A stretch of 27,880 nt of DNA from Candidatus Altimarinota bacterium. Its GTDB lineage: Bacteria; Patescibacteriota; Gracilibacteria; UBA4473. Below are positions 15,300 through 22,781 of the stretch, piece by piece. A program made the translations under genes and the position numbers. Position 1 is the first letter of the stretch; each line of letters opens with the position of its first letter. The stretch is from positions 1 to 27,880 of the forward strand of contig JALVIB010000052.1 in the NCBI GenBank assembly GCA_027028725.1, in the 5' to 3' direction. The notes under the pieces were generated by a model, which saw only the letters and a program-made list of their open reading frames with translations, ran no database searches and was not told the origin of the DNA.

Positions 15300-17135
15300 A
15301 TGTGTGGAATTTTCGCGATATCTGGGACAGACGACCAAGCGGGACAAAAAGTCCTAGCTGGACTAAAAAAACTAGAATATCGTGGTTATGATTCTTGGGG
15401 AATTGCTCTAAAATACCGCGAAAAAAATGAAGTCATCATCAAAAAAGAAGTCGGAAAAATCTCTAACATTGATCAAGAATTTCCGCCAGCTCAAGAGGCT
15501 TTTGGGCACTCACGCTGGGCAACTCATGGCGGTGTGACCAAGGAAAATGCTCACCCGCACAAATTCGGAAAAGTCACTTTGGTGCACAACGGAATTTTTG
15601 AAAACTATCTAGAAGAAAAAAAATTGTTTACTGAAAAATTCCTTTCTGAAACTGATTCTGAGGTTATCGCCGCTTTGCTCGATAAAAATATCGCGGAAAT
15701 CTGTACCCAAAAGCAATGCATATTCCCTCTCCTAGCAGGAGAGGGCGAGGGTGAGGTAGATCAAGAATTCGCGAAAAAAATTATTTTCGACGCCATCGTC
15801 AAAACCGTGGAAAAAATCGAAGGCCGTTTTGCGATTCTGGTTTTCGTGGACGGCGTGGATGGAATTTTCGCGGCGCGTCGCGGTTCGCCATTAATTCTTG
15901 GTCGCGGGAAAAACGAAACTTTTATTGCTTCAGATATTCCTGCATTTTTGAAATACACCAATGTCGTGAATTATCTTGACGATGACGAAATGGTTTGGGT
16001 GCATCAGGGCGAAGCTGTTTATCAAAACATGAAATCCCGCGAAATTATCCAAAAACGCGATATTGAAGTGCCGTGGAAAGAAGAACAAGCCGAAAAAGGC
16101 GATTTTCCGCACTTTATGATTAAGGAAATTTTTGAACAAAAAGACACTATCGCGCGAGCGATTAACCATGATGATGAAGAACTTTTGAAGGCCGCGAAAT
16201 TATTGGAAAACTGCAATGGAGCTTATATTGTCGCCTGCGGAACAGCGCACAAAGTGGCGATGGTCGCGGAATATTATTTCGCGAGAATTTCCGGACGGAA
16301 AGTAAATGTTGTTCCCGCTAGTGAGATGCCGGATTTTGAGCGGTTTATTAACGAAAAAACTGCAGTTATCGCCATTTCGCAATCAGGGGAAACTGCCGAT
16401 GTCATGGAAGTTTTGGAACGCAGTAAGAAAAAATCCGCGAAAATTTTGGCTTTAACGAATGTGGAAAGTTCGTCGATGGCACGACTGGCGGATGTCCATT
16501 TGGCGATAAACGCCGGACCGGAAAAAGCCGTCGCTTCGACCAAGGCTGCGACTTCGCAAATGGCGTTGGCGTTTTTATTGGCTTATGCCGACGCAGAAAT
16601 TCGCGGGATTTCCAAAATCAATGTGGGACGAGAAATCTTACGCTCAACCGCTGGAATTATCAACGATAACCTAAATCCGCGTTACGAAGAGCATATTCGC
16701 GAAATCGCGCGAAAATTATTCCCTGAGGAAAAACTCTTTATCATCGGTCGCGGAACGCTTTATCCGATGGCGCTCGAAGCCGCGATAAAAATCCAAGAGG
16801 TTTCTTATATTCCGGCACTGGCTTTCGCCGCGGGAGAATTGAAACACGGACCAATTGCCTTAATTGAGAACGGCACGCCGTGTATTGTCTTGGGAAGTGA
16901 TTTGGAGACGATTTCCAACGCCACGGAGCTAAAATCTCGCGGGGCGCGGATTATCGGTGTGGCGACTAAAAATGATGAAGTTTTTGATGAATGGATTCGC
17001 GTGGCAGACTGCGACGGCGCGCAAGCGATTGCCTCCGTCATTCCCGTGCAAATTCTCGCCTACCATCTGGCAATTTTCCGCGGACTTGATCCCGATATGC
17101 CACGAAATCTCGCGAAAAGTGTGACGGTGAAGTAA
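15300..17135 (+). CDS. glmS: Glutamine-fructose-6-phosphate aminotransferase (isomerizing)
   Basis: Makes glucosamine-6-phosphate from fructose-6-phosphate and glutamine, the first step towards UDP-GlcNAc for peptidoglycan. Start at 15300 gives MCGIFAIS, with Cys2 as the N-terminal nucleophile of the glutaminase domain; a TTG-type extension upstream is excluded. Further motifs: YRGYDSWGIA, HSRWATHGG, VHNGIFENY, then two SIS sugar-isomerase domains with ACGTAHKVAM, SQSGETADVMEVL, STKAATSQMALAF, and a C-terminal NLAKSVTVK. Length 611 aa is normal even though residues 142-153 (FPLLAGEGEGEV) come from an inserted CCCTCTCC-type repeat in the glutaminase domain. It lies one base after a toxin gene. 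A strong palindromic terminator follows at 17160. I see no glmS ribozyme upstream, and there is no room for one. Confidence 0.97.
   Translation: MCGIFAISGTDDQAGQKVLAGLKKLEYRGYDSWGIALKYREKNEVIIKKEVGKISNIDQEFPPAQEAFGHSRWATHGGVTKENAHPHKFGKVTLVHNGIFENYLEEKKLFTEKFLSETDSEVIAALLDKNIAEICTQKQCIFPLLAGEGEGEVDQEFAKKIIFDAIVKTVEKIEGRFAILVFVDGVDGIFAARRGSPLILGRGKNETFIASDIPAFLKYTNVVNYLDDDEMVWVHQGEAVYQNMKSREIIQKRDIEVPWKEEQAEKGDFPHFMIKEIFEQKDTIARAINHDDEELLKAAKLLENCNGAYIVACGTAHKVAMVAEYYFARISGRKVNVVPASEMPDFERFINEKTAVIAISQSGETADVMEVLERSKKKSAKILALTNVESSSMARLADVHLAINAGPEKAVASTKAATSQMALAFLLAYADAEIRGISKINVGREILRSTAGIINDNLNPRYEEHIREIARKLFPEEKLFIIGRGTLYPMALEAAIKIQEVSYIPALAFAAGELKHGPIALIENGTPCIVLGSDLETISNATELKSRGARIIGVATKNDEVFDEWIRVADCDGAQAIASVIPVQILAYHLAIFRGLDPDMPRNLAKSVTVK
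15725..15756. repeat. CCCTCTCC…GGAGAGGG…GGTGAGG repeat inside glmS
   Basis: CCCTCTCCTAGCAGGAGAGG followed by GCGAGGGTGAGG, a hairpin-forming repeat kept in frame within glmS. An intergenic relative is at 23391-23433. Confidence 0.75.
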
Positions 17136-17159
17136 AAAATTCTTGAAACATTTTTGTAG

Positions 17160-17183
17160 GGACAGGTCGCGACCTGTCCTTTT
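17160..17183 (+). terminator. Palindromic intrinsic terminator of glmS
   Basis: GGACAGGTCGCGACCTGTCC followed by TTTT, 24 nt after the glmS stop. The identical 20-mer with TTTTT follows rplT at 23346. Confidence 0.8.
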
Positions 17184-17213
17184 AAAAAATCCCGCGAAAT
17201 TTTCCTTTTAATT

Positions 17214-17245
17214 GTCATTGCGAGGAACGAAGCAATCTACTTCCT
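17214..17245. repeat. CATTGCGAGG…GAAGCAATC repeat, copy 3
   Basis: Shortened copy, GTCATTGCGAGGAACGAAGC then AATCTACTTCC, lacking several bases of the loop present in copies 1 and 2. Confidence 0.7.
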
Positions 17246-17258
17246 ATAAAATTCTCTC

Positions 17259-17300
17259 GTCATTCTCGCCAAAAACAAATTCCGGACAAGCCAGAATGAC
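17259..17300. repeat. GTCATTCT…AGAATGAC inverted repeat
   Basis: Perfect 8-bp arms (17259-17266 and 17293-17300) around a spacer with TTCCGGACAAGCC. The right arm supplies the ATGACA that serves as the -35 of priA. Confidence 0.6.
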
Positions 17301-17324
17301 AAATCATCGTTTATCTACTAAACT
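17296..17324 (+). promoter_or_regulatory. priA promoter
   Basis: ATGACA (17296-17301), 17 bp, TAAACT (17319-17324). The -10 ends 9 bases before the A of the ATG, so the transcript is leaderless or nearly so. The same hexamer pair is used at 23575-23602. Confidence 0.6.
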
Positions 17325-17332
17325 TCCCCCGA

Positions 17333-19522
17333 ATGCAGTTCTACAATGTTTGGCTTCGAGGAATTCGCGGGATTTTTACTTGGCATAGTGCCGAAAAGGT
17401 GAAAATCGGCGCTCGCGTCAAAATTTATTTTCGCGGGAAACCGCGTTTTGGTGTTGTTATCGCGGAAATTTTGGAAAAACCAGATTTCCAAACTCAACCA
17501 ATTTTAGAAGTTTTGGACGATAACTTCATCAACAAAAAATATCTGGAAATCGCTCACGAAGTCGCTTACGAAAACCTCACCTCACTCGAAAAAGTCCTCA
17601 ATCTCATCGTCCCGGAAAAATTTTCCTTCGTCCAAAATCCCGCGAAAAAAGAGGTTTTTTATTCTTTTTTTCAAAAACCAAGTCCGGACTTGTCTCAGGA
17701 TAAAAAGTTGTCTAAGTCCGGACTTAAGGTTTTTGAAATTTCAAAAATTCGCGGGAAAAAACAGCTCGCGATTATTGAATATCTACAAAAAAATGGAGAA
17801 GCCCGCGAAGAAGAACTTTTGGAAATTGCGTCGATGGCAACGATTAAAACTTTGCTGAAAAAAGAAATCATCGAGAAACGAGCGGGCAAATTAATTCCCG
17901 CGAAAATCCCCGTGGAAAAAATCCCGCGAAAAATTCACGAATTAACCGCCGAACAACAAACCGTTTTTGAAAAAATTGAACAAAAAAAGTGTCCAAGTCT
18001 TTTGTTTGGAGTTACAGGAAGTGGGAAAACTGAGATTTACAAAAATCTCGCGAAAAATATTTCGCTCCAAAAAAACAAAGGACAAACTCTATTTTTGTTA
18101 CCAGAAATCGCTCTAACTCCGCAATTATTGGCAGAATTTCGCGGGATTTTTGGTGACCAAATGGCGGTTTGGCATTCCAAATTATCAGCGGGCGAAAAAA
18201 TTCAAGAATGGACTCGTTGCACTTCTGGTGAGGCGAAAATTCTGATTGGGGCGCGCAGTGCGGCGTTTGTGCCGTTGCGCAATCCAAAATTAATAATTTT
18301 GGACGAAGAACACGAATGGACTTTTAAATCCGAGTTTTCTCCGCGAATTTGGACACACGATTTAGCGGAAAAAATCTCGCGAAAATTTGAGGCAAAACTG
18401 GTTTTGGGATCGGCAACGCCACGCGTGGAAAGTTTTGTGAAATGCGAAAACGGCGAATGGGATTTGGTGGTTCTGGAAAAACGCGTGACGGAAGTTCAGA
18501 TGCCGGAAATTTCGTTTATTGATCTGAAAAACGAGGCGAAAAAAGGTAATTACGGACCGATTTCCGAACGCTTGGAAGAAGAAATAAATCTAATGCTCGC
18601 GAAAAAAAAGCAGGGAATTTTGTTTCTCAATCGGCGCGGATTTTTCGGCTCGACGACTTGTAAAAAATGCGGAACGACCTCGGAATGCCCGAATTGTTCT
18701 TTCCCGATGAAGCTGCACCGCAACCGAACGCGCGAGATTATGCTCTGTCATGTTTGCGGTCATTTGGAAAATTTCGCGGGAAAATGCCCCGAGTGTGGGG
18801 AAAAAGATTTTGAGTTTCGTGGTTGGGGCACCCAGCAGTTGGAAGAAATTCTTCGCGAAAAATTCCCGAAACTACGAGTTTTGCGCGCGGACGCGGATTC
18901 AACGAGAAGGAAAAACGGATTCCGCGAAATTATGGAAAAATTCCACCAAGGCGAAGCCGATATTTTGCTCGGCACGCAGATGATTGCCAAAGGATTGGAT
19001 TTTGAAAATGTTGATTTGGTCGGTGTTATTCTCGCGGACATTGGACTTTCTTTGCCAGATTTTCGCGCGGAAGAACGCGTTTTTCAGCTTCTGACGCAAG
19101 TAGCAGGGCGCGCTGGAAGACGAAAAAATCGCGGGAAAATTTTAATTCAGACTTTTCGCCCTGAGGAAAATTTATTTAAGTTTGTTAAAAGACACGACAC
19201 TGCCGGATTTATTGAATGGCAAAAAAGTCATCGCCAGCAAATGCAGATGCCGCCGTTTATAAATCTCGCGAAAATTACTTTTTCTCGCCGAAAAAAAGAG
19301 GAAGCGTTTAAGTTAGCGAAAAATTTCGCGGGAATTTGCCAAGAAAAATTAGGTAAAGAAAAAGTGGACTGGGCACCCGCGTTTTTTCCGCGAAGCCACA
19401 ACCAGTACCACTTTCATGTTTTTATTCGTTTAAAATCCCGCGAAAAATTGATAAAATTCCTCCATTCCGTAGAAATTCCCCAACCGGCAAAAATTGATAT
19501 TATGCCGGTGAGTTTACTTTAA
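17333..19522 (+). CDS. priA: Primosomal protein N' (replication restart helicase PriA)
   Basis: Superfamily 2 3'-5' helicase that rebuilds replisomes at stalled forks. Order of parts: the N-terminal 3'BD (residues 1-~100), a variable linker, Walker A GVTGSGKT (226-233), DEEH box (324-327), an eight-cysteine zinc insertion (Cys 443, 446, 452, 455, 472, 475, 485, 488), then the second RecA-like lobe with GTQMIAKGLDFENV and QVAGRAGR. Length 729 aa is normal. Eleven exact dispersed motifs lie in the gene, the highest count in the window, encoding KIPRK, NPAK, KSREK, FRGIF and FAG-type peptides in different frames. The linker (residues ~115-133) contains two copies of the AAGTCCGGACTT palindrome. 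Overlaps the 3' end of a convergent gene by 4 nt. Confidence 0.97.
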   Translation: MQFYNVWLRGIRGIFTWHSAEKVKIGARVKIYFRGKPRFGVVIAEILEKPDFQTQPILEVLDDNFINKKYLEIAHEVAYENLTSLEKVLNLIVPEKFSFVQNPAKKEVFYSFFQKPSPDLSQDKKLSKSGLKVFEISKIRGKKQLAIIEYLQKNGEAREEELLEIASMATIKTLLKKEIIEKRAGKLIPAKIPVEKIPRKIHELTAEQQTVFEKIEQKKCPSLLFGVTGSGKTEIYKNLAKNISLQKNKGQTLFLLPEIALTPQLLAEFRGIFGDQMAVWHSKLSAGEKIQEWTRCTSGEAKILIGARSAAFVPLRNPKLIILDEEHEWTFKSEFSPRIWTHDLAEKISRKFEAKLVLGSATPRVESFVKCENGEWDLVVLEKRVTEVQMPEISFIDLKNEAKKGNYGPISERLEEEINLMLAKKKQGILFLNRRGFFGSTTCKKCGTTSECPNCSFPMKLHRNRTREIMLCHVCGHLENFAGKCPECGEKDFEFRGWGTQQLEEILREKFPKLRVLRADADSTRRKNGFREIMEKFHQGEADILLGTQMIAKGLDFENVDLVGVILADIGLSLPDFRAEERVFQLLTQVAGRAGRRKNRGKILIQTFRPEENLFKFVKRHDTAGFIEWQKSHRQQMQMPPFINLAKITFSRRKKEEAFKLAKNFAGICQEKLGKEKVDWAPAFFPRSHNQYHFHVFIRLKSREKLIKFLHSVEIPQPAKIDIMPVSLL
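17680..17725. repeat. Paired AAGTCCGGACTT palindromes inside priA
   Basis: Two perfect 12-bp palindromes at 17680-17691 and 17714-17725 flank GTCTCAGGATAAAAAGTTGT; the unit encodes SPDLSQDKKLSKSGL in the linker of PriA. Looks like an inserted repeat tolerated in a variable region. Confidence 0.65.
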
Positions 19523-20133
19523 CTAATATTGTCCAAAACATTTTGAGCAACATCTACAATATATCTTCTGTCTTTATTAAATTTTTCCCAAAGTTTTTGT
19601 TTCTCAGGATCTTTAAATTCATCTATCGGCTTAACCGGTACCCAAATTAAAACATTTTCATCAGGATTTTTTTCACTAAAATCACGATCTCTAATATAGC
19701 CATGCTTTTCTAATCCTTCTCTGTTTTTTTCTGTATCAAGGCCAACAAACATCTCTCCAAATTCATTTACATAGGCTAGAACTCCTCCATTGTATCCATA
19801 AAGTCCAACACGATCCAGCCTGTCGGAATTAGGCACACTAACCGTTGAATTAAAATTATCAATATTGCTTGCAATTTGTTCTACATCTTCACTAAAAGCC
19901 CTTCTAACTTTTTCTCCATCAACTTTTATCCAGTGACCAGGAACTTTTCCTGGTTTAGCACCTCTTTCTAGAAATTTTCCAAGAAATTCGTTTAAAGTTT
20001 CTTTTAGATGGTCTGGCAAAAGAGCATCTTTTTCTTTACCAATCAGATCTTTTAATAATTCTTTTTGTGAATTAAGATCACCACCTTCCCTTTGGAAGTC
20101 TGGATTTGAGCCGGGTTTTGAACCTAATTTCAT
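19519..20133 (-). CDS. Hypothetical protein, 204 aa
   Basis: No family recognised. Soluble, mixed alpha/beta-looking protein without signal peptide or membrane helix. Notable segments: a low-complexity, probably disordered N-terminus (KLGSKPGSNPDFQREGGD), a helical part (LLKDLIGKEKDALLPDHLKE), and a beta-rich core (RVGLYGYNGGVLAYVNEFGE and MFVGLDTEKN), ending with NKDRRYIVDVAQNVLDNIS. It has a consensus promoter with a ~28-nt leader and no dispersed motif, unlike the motif-dense priA that it overlaps tail to tail by 4 nt. Together these hint at a later arrival. An effector or stress role cannot be judged from sequence alone. Confidence 0.7.
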   Translation of the reverse strand: MKLGSKPGSNPDFQREGGDLNSQKELLKDLIGKEKDALLPDHLKETLNEFLGKFLERGAKPGKVPGHWIKVDGEKVRRAFSEDVEQIASNIDNFNSTVSVPNSDRLDRVGLYGYNGGVLAYVNEFGEMFVGLDTEKNREGLEKHGYIRDRDFSEKNPDENVLIWVPVKPIDEFKDPEKQKLWEKFNKDRRYIVDVAQNVLDNIS

Positions 20134-20168
20134 CTTTAAAATGGGTTAAAAAATATATGATTCTTTGA

Positions 20169-20197
20169 ATTATATCTAAAAAATACACAAATGTCAA
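20169..20197 (-). promoter_or_regulatory. Consensus promoter of the 204-aa hypothetical gene
   Basis: TTGACA (20192-20197), 17 bp, TATAAT (20169-20174), a perfect match to the sigma70 consensus. Predicted start about 20162. Confidence 0.8.
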
Positions 20198-20334
20198 ATT
20201 TGTATTCGTCTTTCACAAAACTTCTAAAAAAATCCCGCGAAAATTTCTCGTCTGTTATTTCGGCCGGGAGTTAAAACATAGTATAGAATGGAGAAATCTT
20301 TTGTTGAGATCTCTCCACTACTTTATTTCTTAAA

Positions 20335-20370
20335 TAATCCCCCTCAATCCCCCGTTGTCAGGGGGGAATA
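20335..20370. repeat. CCCCCTCAATCCCCC…GGGGGG repeat
   Basis: Degenerate relative of the AAATCCCCCT repeat at 8841 and 23511, just upstream of the nuclease-like gene. It would read NPPQSPVVRGEYK if translated, which is why the upstream start at 20288 is rejected. Confidence 0.65.
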
Positions 20371-20431
20371 TAAAATTTCGCGGGATTTTGGAAAATACTC
20401 TATAATTTCGCGGGAAATTAATTTTTTACAA

Positions 20432-21700
20432 ATGGAAAATTTCGGAGAAATAAAAACAGCATACTTGCTTATCGGATTGGGTGTTTTGATTTTGCTGGGA
20501 ATAATTGTCGGTTTGTTTTTTCTATTCCGTTCACGAAAATCCCGCGAAATTTCTCTGCTTTTGGAAAAAATTGAAAACAGCGAAGAAAAAAATCTTATTC
20601 GCGAAAATGAGCGGCTGAAAAATCTAGTTGAGCAGTATATCAGCGAGCAGGCAACGCTGAAAAGCGATTTGGAAAATCTGAAAGAAGAAAAAAATAAGTT
20701 GGAAGGAACAGGGAAAGCGACTTGGGCGCAAAAAACGAAGTTGGAGGAGCAGTTGGCAAATATTCGCGAGAATTTGCGGGCGAAAGAAAAGGAGTTGGCG
20801 AAGTTTCAGGAGGAAGTAGAAAGACGGCAAAAAGAGTTTGAAACGCAAAGCAAGAATTTGGAAAACGCGCGAAAACATTTAGAGGAGGAGAAAATCCGCA
20901 TTCAGCGGGAAGATGAAGAGGCGCAACAGAAAATTTTGGAGGAAAAAAATCGAAAATGGAATGACCACGAAAACGAGGTGATTTATTTGTTGAAAGATGT
21001 TTGTAAAAAGCCTGAACTGGATTTTACTTTCTTTGATAATACGAATTTGCCGGTGAAATTTGATGGTCGTTTGAAGCCCGATTTTATGATTGAGTTTCTG
21101 GGGCAGTACATTATTTTTGATGCCAAAAAATCCTCTAAACCGGAAAATATCAAAACTTATATCGCTGAGCAGGTCAAAAAATCCGCGGAAAAATACGCGA
21201 AAAATGATCTGATAAATTCGCAAGTGTTTTTCGTCGTCCCGCAGGAAGCCTTGCAATACCTGCCGAAACTGCATTTTTTTGAACGCGGGTTTCATTTTTT
21301 TATTATCACCAAAGAAGCGATTGAGCCGATTTTATTCAACTTCAAACGGATTACAGAATACGAAAATATTGAACAACTTGATCCGCAGGAACGCGAAAAT
21401 ATTGTTGATTTAATCGCGCATTATGATCGGCATATTTCATTTCAAAATGCCGCGAATATTATTCTCGCTAAGGAAAGTATTCCGCTGATGAAGTCTAAGA
21501 AAAAACTAAATCCGGAAATTCAGAAAGAAATTGAAATCAAAAAACAAAATATCCGCGAAAAAAAGCTGATGCCAACCGAAGTGAAACGAATTAGTAATAA
21601 TTTGGAAAATCAGGACGCAGAAATTGAAGAATTAACTTCGACTAAGCCGTTAATCGCCGAAGATGATTTGGAAAACGCGGAAAAATTACTTGATATTTAA
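20432..21700 (+). CDS. Membrane-anchored coiled-coil protein with nuclease-like domain (RmuC-like)
   Basis: 422 aa from the chosen ATG. An N-terminal membrane helix (YLLIGLGVLILLGIIVGLFF, residues 11-30), a long coiled coil (about 45-180, KNLVEQYISEQATLKSDLEN and onward), then a globular domain with LKPDFMIEF (216 P, 217 D) and IIFDAKKS (230 D, 232 K). That is the PD…DxK spacing of PD-(D/E)XK nucleases. The order membrane anchor, coiled coil, nuclease-like core matches RmuC, but the usual RmuC GE…L…PD signature is incomplete, so it may be a distant or separate family. A TATAAT at 20401-20406 gives a short leader; its -35 zone is occupied by a dispersed motif. Its TAA overlaps the next ATG (TAATG). 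Confidence 0.75.
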   Translation: MENFGEIKTAYLLIGLGVLILLGIIVGLFFLFRSRKSREISLLLEKIENSEEKNLIRENERLKNLVEQYISEQATLKSDLENLKEEKNKLEGTGKATWAQKTKLEEQLANIRENLRAKEKELAKFQEEVERRQKEFETQSKNLENARKHLEEEKIRIQREDEEAQQKILEEKNRKWNDHENEVIYLLKDVCKKPELDFTFFDNTNLPVKFDGRLKPDFMIEFLGQYIIFDAKKSSKPENIKTYIAEQVKKSAEKYAKNDLINSQVFFVVPQEALQYLPKLHFFERGFHFFIITKEAIEPILFNFKRITEYENIEQLDPQERENIVDLIAHYDRHISFQNAANIILAKESIPLMKSKKKLNPEIQKEIEIKKQNIREKKLMPTEVKRISNNLENQDAEIEELTSTKPLIAEDDLENAEKLLDI

Positions 21701-22131
21701 TGGGGTATTTTCTGCTGATTTTGTTAATAATTGTCCTTGGTTTAGTCTGTCTTTGGGGGATTTTTATGGTTTTTATGTTGGTGTGGACGGGCGTGCCATT
21801 TATTCCAACTTCAAACAAAGTTGTAGAGGCGATGTTGGGAACAGTAAAATTTTCATCCTTCGCCAAAGCTTCCTCCTTCGTTGAAACTATGGAGGACGAG
21901 TTGGACGACAAGCGCGGGAATTTGAATATCTATGAACTCGGTTGTGGAAACGGGAAAATATTGTTCGCGATTAAGCAAAAATGTGATGAGGCAGGACTAA
22001 AAAATGTTAAAATCGTCGGCTACGAACTGATTAGACCACTGGTTTGGTGGGTAAAGTTCTGGCGGAGTTTTTTGCCGAAAACGAGTAATAAAGTAGAAAT
22101 TTTTTCGCGGGATTTTTTGGTAATATGTTGA
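21700..22131 (+). pseudogene. Truncated class I SAM methyltransferase-like membrane protein
   Basis: 143 aa. N-terminal membrane helix (LLILLIIVLGLVCLWGIFMV), then WTGVPFIPTSNKVVEAML, an in-frame repeat insertion (SSFAKASSFVETMEDELDD), the SAM-binding motif I IYELGCGNGKILFAI, and VGYELIRPLVWW. In related methyltransferases (family remembered, not searched) motif I is followed by a core of 80 or more residues including a D/N-x-V-x-x-YL segment. Here the protein stops at VEIFSRDFLVIC, directly after a dispersed motif (22105-22112) that encodes SRDF, and the infC promoter begins 27 nt later. It therefore looks like a C-terminally lost gene, though a short functional form cannot be excluded. Coupled to the upstream nuclease-like gene by a TAATG overlap. 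Confidence 0.6.
21851..21909 (+). repeat. In-frame coding repeat (SSFAKASSFVETMEDELDD)
   Basis: About 59 bp aligning with few differences to the reverse complement of 3288-3346 in lgt. Both encode the peptide in the same frame. Confidence 0.75.
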
Positions 22132-22157
22132 TTACGCCAATTTCCAAAATAAAAAAA

Positions 22158-22185
22158 TTGACAAAAGTCTCATCAATCATAAAAT
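22158..22185 (+). promoter_or_regulatory. Promoter of infC-rpmI-rplT
   Basis: TTGACA (22158-22163), 16 bp, TAAAAT (22180-22185). Predicted start about 22192. The leader is too short for the long L20-binding leaders known from other bacteria. Confidence 0.7.
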
Positions 22186-22262
22186 CGCGGGGCTTTTTTT
22201 AATTTTATTACAAAATAGGTAGATTTCACGGTCGCAGAAAACGTTTTGAAAAGCGTGAACCT

Positions 22263-22781
22263 GTGCGCAAACATCGTCTAAATCATCAAATCAAAGTCCC
22301 TGAAGTGCGACTTGTTGATGAACATGGTGAATTGCTTGGGGTGATGCCGACCGCTGAGGCGCAACAAAAAGCTCAAGAGCTGGGAGTTGACTTGGTAGAA
22401 ATCTCACCTAAAGCTAATCCGCCAGTCTGTAAAGTTATAGACTATGGGAAAATGCTTTACGCGTTGAAAAAAAAGGAACAACAAGCCAAAAAAGCTACTA
22501 AACAAAAGGAGCAAAAAGGAACAAGATTGACCTTTAAAATGGATGTTGGAGACTTGGAAAGACAACGCAAAATGGCAGAAAAATTCCTAACAGACGGGCA
22601 TCCGGTGCGAGTTCAGATGCGATTACGCGGACGAGAACGAGCACATATGGATCTAGCTTTTGAAAAATTAAACTCTTTTCTTGATTCGCTGAGCGAAGTT
22701 GGAAAAGTTGAGCAACCACCGAAACCATCAGGGTTTCAGATAATAGCAATCTTAAAACCTACTAAAAAGTCTAACAAATGA
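22263..22781 (+). CDS. infC: Translation initiation factor IF-3
   Basis: Binds the 30S subunit, prevents premature 50S joining and checks the start codon. Visible: the N-domain RLNHQIKVPEVRLVDEHGEL, LGVDLVEISPKANPPVCKVI with DYGKMLYALKKKE, a basic linker and the C-domain from LTFKMDVGDLERQRKMAEKF to a final GFQIIAILKPTKK. The GTG at 22263 is the first conventional start in frame. The reading frame is open upstream to 22203 and encodes a basic GRFHGRRKRFEKREP typical of IF-3 N-termini, so the true start may be the ATA at 22215 (188 aa). A rare start codon is the known autoregulation device of infC. The TGA overlaps the rpmI ATG (ATGA). Confidence 0.93.
   Translation: MRKHRLNHQIKVPEVRLVDEHGELLGVMPTAEAQQKAQELGVDLVEISPKANPPVCKVIDYGKMLYALKKKEQQAKKATKQKEQKGTRLTFKMDVGDLERQRKMAEKFLTDGHPVRVQMRLRGRERAHMDLAFEKLNSFLDSLSEVGKVEQPPKPSGFQIIAILKPTKKSNK

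Noticed and set aside
20288..20431. N-terminal extension of the nuclease-like protein
   Set aside because: It would translate a CCCCCT-type repeat and two dispersed motifs (peptide NNPPQSPVVRGEYK); the ATG at 20432 precedes a proper membrane helix.
22186..22214. Attenuator or riboswitch in the infC leader
   Set aside because: The leader is only ~20-70 nt; a GGGGCTTTTTTT run is present but no matching stem.
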